Shown here piece by piece: positions 34,511 through 41,866 of a stretch of DNA of 64,000 bases. This DNA is from Bacillota bacterium (GTDB lineage Bacteria; Bacillota; Clostridia; Lachnospirales; Lachnospiraceae). Both the position numbers and the translations under genes were made by a program. Position 1 is the stretch's first letter; each line of letters starts with the position of its first letter. The DNA lies in NCBI GenBank assembly GCA_023395555.1, contig JAEWYQ010000020.1:1-64000 (forward strand). The letters run 5' to 3'. Under the pieces are notes generated by a model, which saw only the letters and a program-made list of their open reading frames with translations, was not told the DNA's origin and did no database searches.

Positions 34511-34543
34511 AAAAAAGTCATTCCTACCGGGAATGACTTTTTT
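34511..34543 (+). terminator. Terminator of ahpC-ahpF
   Basis: AAAAAAGTCATTCC (34511-34524) pairs with GGAATGACTTTTTT (34530-34543), 5-nt loop and built-in T run. The A-rich left arm means it could also act in reverse. Confidence 0.88.
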
Positions 34544-34567
34544 CTATGGCAGTCAATAAAAAATGAA

Positions 34568-34596
34568 ACTGACAAAAGCTATGCCATATGCTATAA
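34568..34596 (+). promoter_or_regulatory. Promoter in front of the Rpn-type remnant
   Basis: CTGACA (34568-34573), 17-bp spacer, consensus TATAAT (34591-34596). It is well formed even though the gene behind it looks decayed. Confidence 0.6.
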
Positions 34597-34620
34597 TTAA
34601 ATTATGAAATGAGAGATTGA

Positions 34621-34926
34621 ATGACAAAAGCTGCTTACAAGAACTCCGTCTTGGGAATGATTTTCTCTTTGCCAAGGTTAATGAGTCAGAAGACAATTGG
34701 CCTGCTCCTGGACAGCAGGGGAATAAAATTGGATATTTATGCAAACGATAAGGCAGGAAGCGTATCTAATTGTGAACGCCGGCAAAAGCAGGGGAAGAAT
34801 CTTCCCAAGCGCAGCAGGTATTATCAAGGGAACATTGATCTGGACCAGATATATTCAGAGGAGAGCCATATGAATCCGGTAGCAGTAATACTGAAACTAC
34901 CGGATTTTCAATATTTTGTCTTTTAA
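34621..34926 (+). pseudogene. Truncated remnant of an Rpn-family PD-(D/E)XK nuclease/transposase
   Basis: The 101-codon frame holds a clear stretch, GLLLDSRGIKLDIYANDKAG then LPKRSRYYQGNIDLDQI, that matches the nuclease core of Rpn-type (recombination-promoting) PD-(D/E)XK transposases. These normally read GVRLDVYVxDxxG, then NxExQ and LPKRSRYYQGMIDLDL, over roughly 300 aa. The catalytic ExQ motif is damaged here (NCERRQ, one residue too long). Everything after the IDLDQI helix is gone, and the frame ends inside a terminator hairpin. GAGAGATTGA precedes the ATG, so a peptide could still be made. Homology is recalled, not searched. Confidence 0.65.
34873..34908 (+). terminator. Terminator at the end of the Rpn-type remnant
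   Basis: AATCCGGTAG (34873-34882) pairs perfectly with CTACCGGATT (34897-34906) and runs into TTTT. With the promoter at 34568 it defines a transcript of about 300 nt. Confidence 0.75.
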
Positions 34927-35034
34927 ATATACCATTTTAATGTTATAATGTAGGTTATCAAAGGCAATAGGTCGTGTATCGCCGGATATTGATAAGCTGC
35001 AATTAATTCTGTATTTTAAATTAAGGAGTTTAGG

Positions 35035-37095
35035 ATGAACCGTAAATTTAAACTTAGAGGTGCACTTGGAGCATATTTACTATGGCCTGTTTTATTAACG
35101 TTAGTATTACTGTGCATGAATCTGAGTATTTATCCCATTGACCGGCTGGCCGGTTATGTTATGACGGCATTTACCGCTGTATACTTTGCCATGGCGATGA
35201 CCATTTACCTGGCGAAGCGCCATAAGATAGCAGCCGAACTGGTCCGTTATGCCATGGATTATGGTCAGGTTCAGAAGCGCCTGCTGAAGGAATTGAATCT
35301 TCCCTACGCCATACTGGATACAGAAGGCAGGATGCAGTGGGGCAATGATGAGTTTATGGATATCATTCAGGAGAGAAGTGCAGCCAAGCGTTCCATTACG
35401 AATATCATTCCGGAGATCACCCAGGAGATCCTGCCCAAGAAGGAGAAGGACGAGGTGCTCCATATCGTTCTTCATGGCCGTAATTACAAGGTTCTGCTGC
35501 GCAAGGTGGTAGCGCCTGATTTTACAGAGGATATCAGCTTTGATCTGGTGGATACGGAAAAGGTCTGGGATGACAGCAATGCACTAATTGCAATGTACCT
35601 CTATGATGAAACCGAGATTATCTCGCTTTTAAGGGAGAATAAGGAGCAGAAGCTGATTACCGGTCTTCTGTATATCGACAACTATGAAGAGGCTCTGGAA
35701 AGCATCGATGAAGTAAGGCGTTCCCTGCTGATTGCATTGGTTGACCGGAAGATCAACAAGTATATGCAGAATATTGATGCGATTATTAAAAAGCTGGAGA
35801 AGGACAAGTATATCTTTGTATTCCAGCAAAAGTTTCTCCCCTGTCTGCAAAACGGCAAGTTCTCTGTACTGGAGGATGTCCGGGGAGTTAACATCGGCAA
35901 TGACATGTCCGTCACAATCAGCATCGGTCTTGGCGTGAATGCCGATACCTATATCAGCGGCTACGAGTATGCGAGAGCTGCCATTGACCTGGCCCTTGGC
36001 AGAGGAGGGGACCAGGCGGTAGTGAAGGACAGGGAGAAGATATCCTATTATGGAGGAAAGAGTATTTCCGTAGAAAAGAGCACAAGGGTGAAGGCAAGAG
36101 TGAAGGCCCATGCCTTTCGCGAGTTTGTGGAAGCCAAGGATAAGGTTGTTGTCATGGGACACAAAATCGGTGATGTTGATTCTCTGGGTGCCGCTATTGG
36201 TGTATATCGCATTGCCAAATCCTTCAACAAGAAGGTGCATATCGTCATTAATGAAGTTACTTCCTCCCTGCGTCCCATGATGAATCGTTTTGTGGGAAGC
36301 CCGGAATATGAAGAGGACATGTTCCTGAAAAATGACCAGGCCAAGGAAGTGGTGGACAATAACACCCTGCTGGTGATTGTTGATGTGAATCGTCCCAGCT
36401 ATCTGGAGTGCGCGGAGCTGTTGGAATATACCAGAACGATTGTAATCTTTGACCATCACCGCCAAACCAATGAGGCAATTGATACGGCAGTGCTCTCCTA
36501 TGTGGAGCCCTATGCCTCTTCTACCAGTGAGATGATTGCGGAAATCATGCAGTATATCGGCGGCAATCTGAAGCTGAGGCCTGTGGAGGCGGATGCGCTT
36601 TATGCGGGAATTATGATTGACACCAATAACTTTCTGACCAAGACGGGCGTCCGCACCTTTGAAGCGGCGGCCTATCTGCGAAGAAGCGGTGCGGATGTGA
36701 CCAGAATACGGAAATCCTTCCGCGGTGAGATGACGGATTTCAAGATTAAGGCGGATGCCATCAACAGCACGGAGCTTTTCTTGAATCATTTTGCAATTGC
36801 CGTCTGTGCCGGTTCCGATGGAGACAGTCCGATGATTCTGGGAGCCCAGGTAGCCAACGAGCTTTTGAATATCAATGATATCAAAGCTACCTTTGTTTTG
36901 ACAGATTATAATGATACAATATATATCAGTGCCCGATCCATTGATGAAGTCAATGTTCAGATTATTATGGAGAAGATGGGCGGCGGAGGCCACCTGAGTG
37001 TTGCCGGTGCGCAATTGCAGGGTATCTCCATTCAGGATGCGCTTACAAGAGTAAAGAATACTTTAATGAAGATGCACGAAGAAGGAGAGCTGTAG
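35035..37095 (+). CDS. gdpP: Cyclic-di-AMP phosphodiesterase GdpP (DHH/DHHA1)
   Basis: 686-aa membrane enzyme that hydrolyses c-di-AMP. Two N-terminal helices (AYLLWPVLLTLVLLCMNLSI and YVMTAFTAVYFAMAMTIYL) come first. A PAS-like domain follows (about 85-170; LPYAILDTEGRMQWGND), then a degenerate GGDEF domain (SVTISIGLGVNADTY). From about residue 360 the DHH phosphoesterase has GHKIGDVDSLGAAIGVY and VIFDHHRQ, and the DHHA1 end has GGGGHLSVAGAQL. GGAGTTTAGG precedes the ATG. The order gdpP-rplI-dnaB is conserved in Firmicutes. A TATAAT at 34944-34949 may be its -10 box. Confidence 0.96.
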   Translation: MNRKFKLRGALGAYLLWPVLLTLVLLCMNLSIYPIDRLAGYVMTAFTAVYFAMAMTIYLAKRHKIAAELVRYAMDYGQVQKRLLKELNLPYAILDTEGRMQWGNDEFMDIIQERSAAKRSITNIIPEITQEILPKKEKDEVLHIVLHGRNYKVLLRKVVAPDFTEDISFDLVDTEKVWDDSNALIAMYLYDETEIISLLRENKEQKLITGLLYIDNYEEALESIDEVRRSLLIALVDRKINKYMQNIDAIIKKLEKDKYIFVFQQKFLPCLQNGKFSVLEDVRGVNIGNDMSVTISIGLGVNADTYISGYEYARAAIDLALGRGGDQAVVKDREKISYYGGKSISVEKSTRVKARVKAHAFREFVEAKDKVVVMGHKIGDVDSLGAAIGVYRIAKSFNKKVHIVINEVTSSLRPMMNRFVGSPEYEEDMFLKNDQAKEVVDNNTLLVIVDVNRPSYLECAELLEYTRTIVIFDHHRQTNEAIDTAVLSYVEPYASSTSEMIAEIMQYIGGNLKLRPVEADALYAGIMIDTNNFLTKTGVRTFEAAAYLRRSGADVTRIRKSFRGEMTDFKIKADAINSTELFLNHFAIAVCAGSDGDSPMILGAQVANELLNINDIKATFVLTDYNDTIYISARSIDEVNVQIIMEKMGGGGHLSVAGAQLQGISIQDALTRVKNTLMKMHEEGEL

Positions 37096-37141
37096 TCCTC
37101 GGTGTTTTTGCCCCTAACTATAACGAAAGGAAGAGATAGAA

Positions 37142-37588
37142 ATGGATATTATTTTAACTCAGGATGTGAAAGCCCTCGGAAAGAAGGGGGAGATTGTCAA
37201 GGTCAGCGACGGTTATGCCAGAAACTTCATTTTGCCGAAGAAACTCGGCCTGGAAGCGACGAAGCAGAACCTTTATGATTTGAATATGCAGAAGGCGGCA
37301 CAGGAGAAACGGGAGAAGGAGATTCTGGAGGAAGCAAGAGCCTTTGCCAAGAAGCTGGAGGGGCTTACCATCAAGGTATCCATCAAGGCGGGTGAGGGCG
37401 GCAAGACCTTCGGCTCGGTATCCACGAAGGAAATTGCAGAGGCCGCGAAGAAGCAGTTTGATCTGGAGTTTGATAAGAAAAAGCTGGTACTCAATGATCC
37501 CATTAAGAATGCGGGCTCGTACACGGTGCCGGTAAAGCTTCATCCCCAGGTGACAGCGGAGCTGAAGGTACTGGTAGAAGCGGTATAA
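37142..37588 (+). CDS. rplI: 50S ribosomal protein L9
   Basis: 148-aa L9, which binds 23S rRNA with its N-terminal domain and extends a long helix from the ribosome. MDIILTQDVKALGKKGEIVKV, GYARNFILPKKLGLEAT and the C-terminal GEGGKTFGSVSTKEIAEA and GSYTVPVKLHPQV segments are typical. AAAGGAAGAG precedes the ATG. It follows gdpP after 46 nt and precedes dnaB, probably in one transcript, although a weak terminator lies in between. Confidence 0.97.
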   Translation: MDIILTQDVKALGKKGEIVKVSDGYARNFILPKKLGLEATKQNLYDLNMQKAAQEKREKEILEEARAFAKKLEGLTIKVSIKAGEGGKTFGSVSTKEIAEAAKKQFDLEFDKKKLVLNDPIKNAGSYTVPVKLHPQVTAELKVLVEAV

Positions 37589-37631
37589 AGGAGCTTATCC
37601 AGGAAGAGAATAGCTATATCCGATCAAAGGG

Positions 37632-37653
37632 AAGTGGGCTGCCACTTCTTTTT
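37632..37653 (+). terminator. Weak terminator between rplI and dnaB
   Basis: AAGTGG (37632-37637) with CCACTT (37642-37647), then CTTTTTG. The stem is short, so partial readthrough into dnaB is likely. Confidence 0.5.
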
Positions 37654-37703
37654 GTGAGAGCAAAGTTGAGCCTAGCGGCAGGAACGGAGGTATCGGGGTA
37701 CGG

Positions 37704-39032
37704 ATGGATGAATCATTTATAAAGAGAATACTTCCCCATAGTGCGGAGGCAGAGCAGTCCGTAATCGGATCTATGATTATGGATAAGGATGCCATTGTGT
37801 CGGTCTCCGAGATCATCACTACCACAGATTTTTACGAACAGCAGTATGCCATCCTCTATGAGACCATGCTGGAGTTACATAATGAGGGAAAGCCGGTGGA
37901 TCTGGTCACCTTGCAGGATCGGCTGAAGGAGAAGGATGTACCTCCCCAGGTCTGCAGCCTGGAATTTATACGGGATCTGGTGACCGCAGTTCCCACTTCC
38001 GCCAATGTCAGGTATTATGCCCAGATTGTCCGGGATAAAGCGGTACTGCGCCGGCTGATCAGAGTGGCAGAAGAGACAGCCAACGAATGTTATCTGGATA
38101 AGGAGAAGCTGGATAGCATTCTGGAGAAGACGGAAAAGCAGGTATTTGATATCGTACAGAACCGGGGAACCAAGGAATTTACAGATATCCGGGAGGTGGT
38201 GCTCCGGTCCATCGACAGCATTGAAGCGGCGGCCAAGAACCAGGGAAGTGTTACCGGTGTTGCAACGGGCTTCTACGACCTGGATTATAAGACGGCGGGC
38301 CTGCAGCCCTCGGATCTGATTTTGATTGCTGCCAGACCCTCCATGGGTAAGACCGCATTTGCTCTTAATATTGCGGAATATGTGGCATTAAAATCCAATG
38401 TAACCACTGCTGTTTTCAGCTTGGAGATGTCCCAGGACCAGTTAGTAAAGCGTGTCCTGGCAATGAACTCCAGGGTGGACTCCCAGGCAATCCGAACCGG
38501 TAATCTAAGCGGAGAGGACTGGGCATTATTGATGGAAAGTGCCCGTCTTGTCGGTAATTCCAACCTGGTCATTGATGATACTTCGGCAATATCCGTCAGT
38601 GAGCTTCGTTCCAAATGCCGCAAGCTGAAGCTGGAGAAAAATCTCGGTCTGGTTATCATTGACTATTTGCAGCTGATGACAGCCGGAAGGAAATCAGAAT
38701 CCAGGCAGCAGGAGATTTCGGAGATATCCAGATCGCTGAAATCCCTGGCCAGGGAAATTAACGTGCCGGTAGTAGCCTTATCCCAGCTCAGCCGTGCGGT
38801 GGAGCAGCGTCCGGATAAGCGTCCCATGCTGTCCGACCTTCGTGAATCCGGTGCCATTGAGCAGGATGCCGACGTGGTAATGTTCATTTATCGTGACGAT
38901 TATTATAACCGGGATACCGAAGAACCCGGTGTTTCAGAAATTATTATCGGCAAGCAGAGAAACGGCCCGGTAGGTACCGTCAAGCTTGCATGGCAGGCCC
39001 AGTTTACCAAGTTTGCCAATCTGGAACGTTAG
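37704..39032 (+). CDS. dnaB: Replicative DNA helicase DnaB
   Basis: 442-aa hexameric 5'-3' helicase of the replication fork. The N-terminal helical domain (LPHSAEAEQSVIGSMIMD) binds primase. A linker helix and the RecA-like ATPase follow, with Walker A RPSMGKTAFALNIAEY, catalytic ETSEMSQ-type segment FSLEMSQDQLVKR, Walker B LVIIDYLQLM, sensor SQLSRAVEQRPDKRPMLSDL and Arg-rich IIGKQRNGPVGTV. No intein. The upstream ribosome site is weak (GGAGG about 15 nt away). Confidence 0.97.
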   Translation: MDESFIKRILPHSAEAEQSVIGSMIMDKDAIVSVSEIITTTDFYEQQYAILYETMLELHNEGKPVDLVTLQDRLKEKDVPPQVCSLEFIRDLVTAVPTSANVRYYAQIVRDKAVLRRLIRVAEETANECYLDKEKLDSILEKTEKQVFDIVQNRGTKEFTDIREVVLRSIDSIEAAAKNQGSVTGVATGFYDLDYKTAGLQPSDLILIAARPSMGKTAFALNIAEYVALKSNVTTAVFSLEMSQDQLVKRVLAMNSRVDSQAIRTGNLSGEDWALLMESARLVGNSNLVIDDTSAISVSELRSKCRKLKLEKNLGLVIIDYLQLMTAGRKSESRQQEISEISRSLKSLAREINVPVVALSQLSRAVEQRPDKRPMLSDLRESGAIEQDADVVMFIYRDDYYNRDTEEPGVSEIIIGKQRNGPVGTVKLAWQAQFTKFANLER

Positions 39033-39051
39033 CGGAATGCTTATACTGTAG

Positions 39052-39085
39052 AAAAGAGGAGACTTCTTTGAGGTTTCCTTTTTTT
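39052..39085 (+). terminator. Terminator after dnaB
   Basis: AGGAGAC (39057-39063) pairs with GTTTCCT (39073-39079) with one G-U pair, and seven T residues follow. Confidence 0.7.
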
Positions 39086-39122
39086 ATGTCGACAAAAAAA
39101 TGGTAATATATGTAATATAATA

Positions 39123-39150
39123 TTGCAATTGAAATTTGCTATGTTATAAT
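39123..39150 (+). promoter_or_regulatory. Promoter of the MerR-like gene
   Basis: TTGCAA (39123-39128), 16-bp spacer, consensus TATAAT (39145-39150), about 40 nt before the start codon. Confidence 0.65.
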
Positions 39151-39193
39151 GTAAAAAGTAGAAAATAATTACATAATAAGGGAGGGTGTTGGA

Positions 39194-39973
39194 GTGGAGG
39201 AAGTTAGGTATATGATTTCTGAGGCCTCAAAGCGAGTCGATGTAGAAGCCCATGTTCTCAGATACTGGCAAAAGCAGTTGGGCTTACCGATTTCCCGAAA
39301 TGAAATGGAACAGCGATATTACAAAGAAGCGGATATTGAGCTTTTTAAAAAGGTCAAGATATTAAAGGAACGGGGATTTCAACTAAAGGCCATTAAAATG
39401 CTGATATCTGATTTAGATAAACCGGAGATGCTGGATGCTCAGGCTGAGGTATTTCTGATAGGAAGACAGGATGGAAAGGAGCAGGACATGCAGCAGGATG
39501 AGAAAGAACGGGAGAAGAATGAGATGGGGAAAGAGGATATGGGGAAGGACGAGTTAGAGAAAGAAGGACTGGGAAAGGACAGGCTCGAAGATGAAGGCTT
39601 GCAAAAGGAAGTGCCAGGGAGCGGAGAACCGGAGGAAGGCGGGACAAGCCTGATTGCAGAAAGCGGCGGCGACATTACCGAAGGGACAGGCTCGAAGATG
39701 GATCAGTTTAAGGCTGTATTAAGCCATATTGTATTAGAGGCTCTGAAGGAGAATAATATCGCCCTTTCCCAGGACATCAGCGCCAATGTTACAGACGGTG
39801 TAATCAAGGAAATGAATTATCTGATGCGCCTGCAGGAGGAAAAGGAGGAAGAGCGTTACCGCAAATTTGATGCGACCCTGAGGGATTACCAGAAAAGCAG
39901 AATGATGTCCGCGGCCACAACAGACCGCAGAAAAAAATCAAAGTTTTTTAAGAAAAACAGGGTGTACATATAA
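39194..39973 (+). CDS. MerR-type HTH regulator with acidic low-complexity linker
   Basis: 259 aa. The N-terminal winged-helix MerR domain (MISEASKRVDVEAHVLRYWQKQL, RYYKEADIELFKKVKILKERGF, LKAIKMLI) should bind DNA as a dimer. Residues 98-140 are an acidic, Glu/Lys-rich stretch with a repeated G-K-E/D pattern (MGKEDMGKDELEKEGLGKD). The C-terminal third is helical and basic (RRKKSKFFKKNRV). No metal or drug-binding domain is seen. The GTG start has GGGAGGG 7 nt upstream; an in-frame ATG lies at 39212. The gene after dnaB is often of this type in Lachnospiraceae; its target is unknown. Confidence 0.82.
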   Translation: MEEVRYMISEASKRVDVEAHVLRYWQKQLGLPISRNEMEQRYYKEADIELFKKVKILKERGFQLKAIKMLISDLDKPEMLDAQAEVFLIGRQDGKEQDMQQDEKEREKNEMGKEDMGKDELEKEGLGKDRLEDEGLQKEVPGSGEPEEGGTSLIAESGGDITEGTGSKMDQFKAVLSHIVLEALKENNIALSQDISANVTDGVIKEMNYLMRLQEEKEEERYRKFDATLRDYQKSRMMSAATTDRRKKSKFFKKNRVYI

Positions 39974-40020
39974 AGGGGAACGCATTGCCGTTTGAACTGT
40001 TACGGGGGAATAGATAGAAA

Positions 40021-40068
40021 AAAAGAGTGAAGCAGATGCGAAGAAAACGCAAAGGGCCTCACTCTTTT
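40021..40068. terminator. Bidirectional terminator between the MerR-like and ferredoxin genes
   Basis: AAAAGAGTGA (40021-40030) pairs with TCACTCTTTT (40059-40068), flanked by A and T runs, so it can end the rightward MerR transcript and the leftward ferredoxin transcript. Confidence 0.8.
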
Positions 40069-40081
40069 TATGTAGCTTTTG

Positions 40082-40249
40082 TTATGCTGAAATCGCGCCT
40101 GTAGGGCATGTATCTGCACATGCTCCGCAGTCAATACATGTATCCGGAGCAATTTCATAATGATTAGCGCCTTCAGAAATGGATTCTGTGGGGCAGGAAT
40201 CTACACATGCGCCGCAGCTGATGCAGTCATCGCTAATAGTATATGCCAT
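40082..40249 (-). CDS. 2x[4Fe-4S] ferredoxin
   Basis: 55-aa clostridial-type ferredoxin on the reverse strand. It has two CxxCxxCxxxCP clusters, CISCGACVDSCP and CIDCGACADTCP, in the expected pseudo-twofold arrangement (MAYTISDDCISCGACVDSCP at the start, TGAISA at the end). It carries electrons at low potential between oxidoreductases of anaerobic metabolism. AAAAGGAGG lies 10 nt before the ATG. Single gene with its own terminator at 40021-40068. Confidence 0.93.
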   Translation of the reverse strand: MAYTISDDCISCGACVDSCPTESISEGANHYEIAPDTCIDCGACADTCPTGAISA

Positions 40250-40367
40250 CTTCAAACAACCTCCTTTTCCTAAAGATCCTTTATATTTTAATATAGTATG
40301 ATAAATATTGCAAGGCTATTTTGAAGATTTGACAGGCTGCTGACAGACACCCATTTTAAATGGAGGC

Positions 40368-40396
40368 TTGACGTTCCCGGATCAATAGAATATAAT
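40368..40396 (+). promoter_or_regulatory. Promoter of the DUF1858 gene
   Basis: TTGACG (40368-40373), 17-bp spacer, consensus TATAAT (40391-40396). The leader is about 90 nt. Confidence 0.7.
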
Positions 40397-40398
40397 AG

Positions 40399-40457
40399 GC
40401 CTAAGCTATTGCGAAAGCGGAAAACCGCGTCATAATAGACGAAATCCTACAAGTTAG
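40399..40457 (+). promoter_or_regulatory. Structured 5' leader of the DUF1858 gene
   Basis: Nested complementary blocks: CCTAA (40400-40404) with TTAGG (40455-40459), CTATT (40406-40410) with AATAG (40434-40438), and GCGG (40418-40421) with CCGC (40426-40429) around an AAAA loop. It is a compact three-stem leader that resembles no riboswitch class I know. It could be a regulatory RNA or only a stabilising 5' structure. Confidence 0.35.
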
Positions 40458-40491
40458 GTTAAAATATCATTTTATTAAGGAGGAAGAAAAT

Positions 40492-40692
40492 ATGGCAAAG
40501 ATTACGAAGGACATGACAATTGCGCAGGCGATTGCTATTGATCAGAGCATTATTCCGGTATTATTAGATATAGGGATGCATTGCCTTGGATGCCCGTCCG
40601 CCCAGGCTGAGACCTTGGAAGAGGCAGCTATGGTTCATGGATTAGATCCGGAGGATCTGATGGAGAGAATTGAAGCCGAAGTCGGCGAATAA
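40492..40692 (+). CDS. DUF1858 domain protein (redox-disulfide CxxC)
   Basis: 66 aa of the DUF1858 / hybrid-cluster-protein-associated redox disulfide family. It reads [24 protein letters not shown] with the CLGC pair at about residues 31-34, then [21 protein letters not shown]. Family members are small helical proteins, often next to hybrid-cluster or iron-sulfur proteins, and may sense or transfer redox state. AAGGAGG precedes the ATG. It stands alone behind its own promoter and before a terminator. Confidence 0.9.
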   Translation: MAKITKDMTIAQAIAIDQSIIPVLLDIGMHCLGCPSAQAETLEEAAMVHGLDPEDLMERIEAEVGE

Positions 40693-40715
40693 TGTATATA
40701 AAATAATGTATGTAA

Positions 40716-40760
40716 AAAGAGCTGTGTGCCGGTGATGGAACCCCTGGTACACAGCTCTTT
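40716..40760. terminator. Bidirectional terminator between the DUF1858 gene and mecA
   Basis: Perfect 12-bp stem, AAAGAGCTGTGT (40716-40727) and ACACAGCTCTTT (40749-40760), with A residues on the left flank, between two convergent genes. Confidence 0.82.
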
Positions 40761-40768
40761 GCTTGTCA

Positions 40769-41542
40769 CTACATAACGGAAAGAATCTGCAAAGCATGAT
40801 CCTTGACGATTACTTCAAAATGTTCATCATAATAACTGGAGCTGGCATAAGTGGAACGCTCCACCCGGCCGTATTCGGAAATGATATTGCATACCTTGTT
40901 GAACTCCTCGGGAGTGTGGTCGGAGATGCTGACTACCAGATAGTAGGTGGCATTCACCGGATTCTTATATAAGGTATTGCTGCCGTTGTAAGTACCCACC
41001 ATGATATAGGCCAGCTGGGTCACTTCCTGCAGGGAGCGGAAGGAATAGATCTTAACCAGATTAGCAGGAACATGGGCACTGGATTTGGCGGGAACTTCAT
41101 TCACGGGAAGAGCAGGCTCTTCCAGAATATCCTCCTTTGACTGGTCCAGAATATCTTCATTTATATCATCATCCATCTGGTCAAAGCAATTTATGATCTC
41201 GTCCGCATAGGAATCCTCATCGGTATCCGGCTCTCCCTGGCCTTCGGGAAGATTGAAGGAGGAAAACTTGGAGAAGCGGGTGTCCAGCTCATCCGGATCC
41301 TCTACCTTGGTAATTACCAGGATCAGACATTCGGTGGAAACCGGAATGGCTTCAATCATCAGCGGAATATCGTCTACTTCAAATCCGAATTCGTAGAAAG
41401 CCTGTTGAATCATATCACGAAACAGAGCCTTTGCCTTCTCTGTGCCATATGCCAATTCACTTATCTTCAGCTCACGGTCAATTAGATCACTTTTATTCAA
41501 GGTACAACGGATCTGATTGTCACTGATCTTTTCTATTTTCAT
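40769..41542 (-). CDS. mecA: Adaptor protein MecA
   Basis: 257-aa adaptor that delivers substrates to the ClpC-ClpP protease. The N-terminal part begins MKIEKISDNQIRCTLNKSDL and has ELAYGTEKAKALFRDMIQQA. An acidic linker (EDILDQSKEDILEE) follows. The C-terminal ClpC-binding domain has LVKIYSFRSLQEVTQLAYIM, LYKNPVNATYYLVV and FEVIVKDHALQIL. AAAGGGGTG precedes the ATG. Single gene on the reverse strand. Confidence 0.92.
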   Translation of the reverse strand: MKIEKISDNQIRCTLNKSDLIDRELKISELAYGTEKAKALFRDMIQQAFYEFGFEVDDIPLMIEAIPVSTECLILVITKVEDPDELDTRFSKFSSFNLPEGQGEPDTDEDSYADEIINCFDQMDDDINEDILDQSKEDILEEPALPVNEVPAKSSAHVPANLVKIYSFRSLQEVTQLAYIMVGTYNGSNTLYKNPVNATYYLVVSISDHTPEEFNKVCNIISEYGRVERSTYASSSYYDEHFEVIVKDHALQILSVM

Positions 41543-41619
41543 AAAGTTACACCCCTTTCTGAACTAAACAGGAACTGCCTATGGTCGAATATACGATAAG
41601 CATCCATCGGTGTAAAAAA

Positions 41620-41648
41620 AGTATAATTTAAAACACAGGTAAAGTCAA
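41620..41648 (-). promoter_or_regulatory. Promoter of mecA
   Basis: Read on the reverse strand: TTGACT (41648-41643), 17-bp spacer, TATACT (41625-41620), about 80 nt upstream of the mecA start. Confidence 0.65.
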
Positions 41649-41770
41649 TATGCCCAGATATGAAATTTGTGTTAATAAATCCTGTATTTTCGGGCTATGT
41701 TGGGGGCTTAATTCGTTATTTGTAACAAAAGTTTTATAAATTATCATGATTTTTAACAATAGGAAAAGAA

Positions 41771-41799
41771 TTGCATTCCACCCATTATTCGGATATAAT
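41771..41799 (+). promoter_or_regulatory. Promoter of the kinase gene pair
   Basis: TTGCAT (41771-41776), 17-bp spacer, consensus TATAAT (41794-41799). Start codon at 41867. Confidence 0.65.
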
Positions 41800-41866
41800 A
41801 AGAATGTGATCTGTTTCCTGGTATATGCCCTTAAGTCGGTAAGACAAACTGGCAGGAAAGGAGAGA

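Noticed and set aside
34603..34910. tmRNA, 6S, SRP or RNase P RNA
   Set aside because: The size and promoter/terminator pair prompted a check, but none of the conserved core sequences are present, and the translated frame matches an Rpn-type nuclease.
35629..37014. 461-codon reverse open frame inside gdpP
   Set aside because: gdpP is certain on the forward strand with all its domains; the reverse translation has no ribosome site and no recognisable domain.
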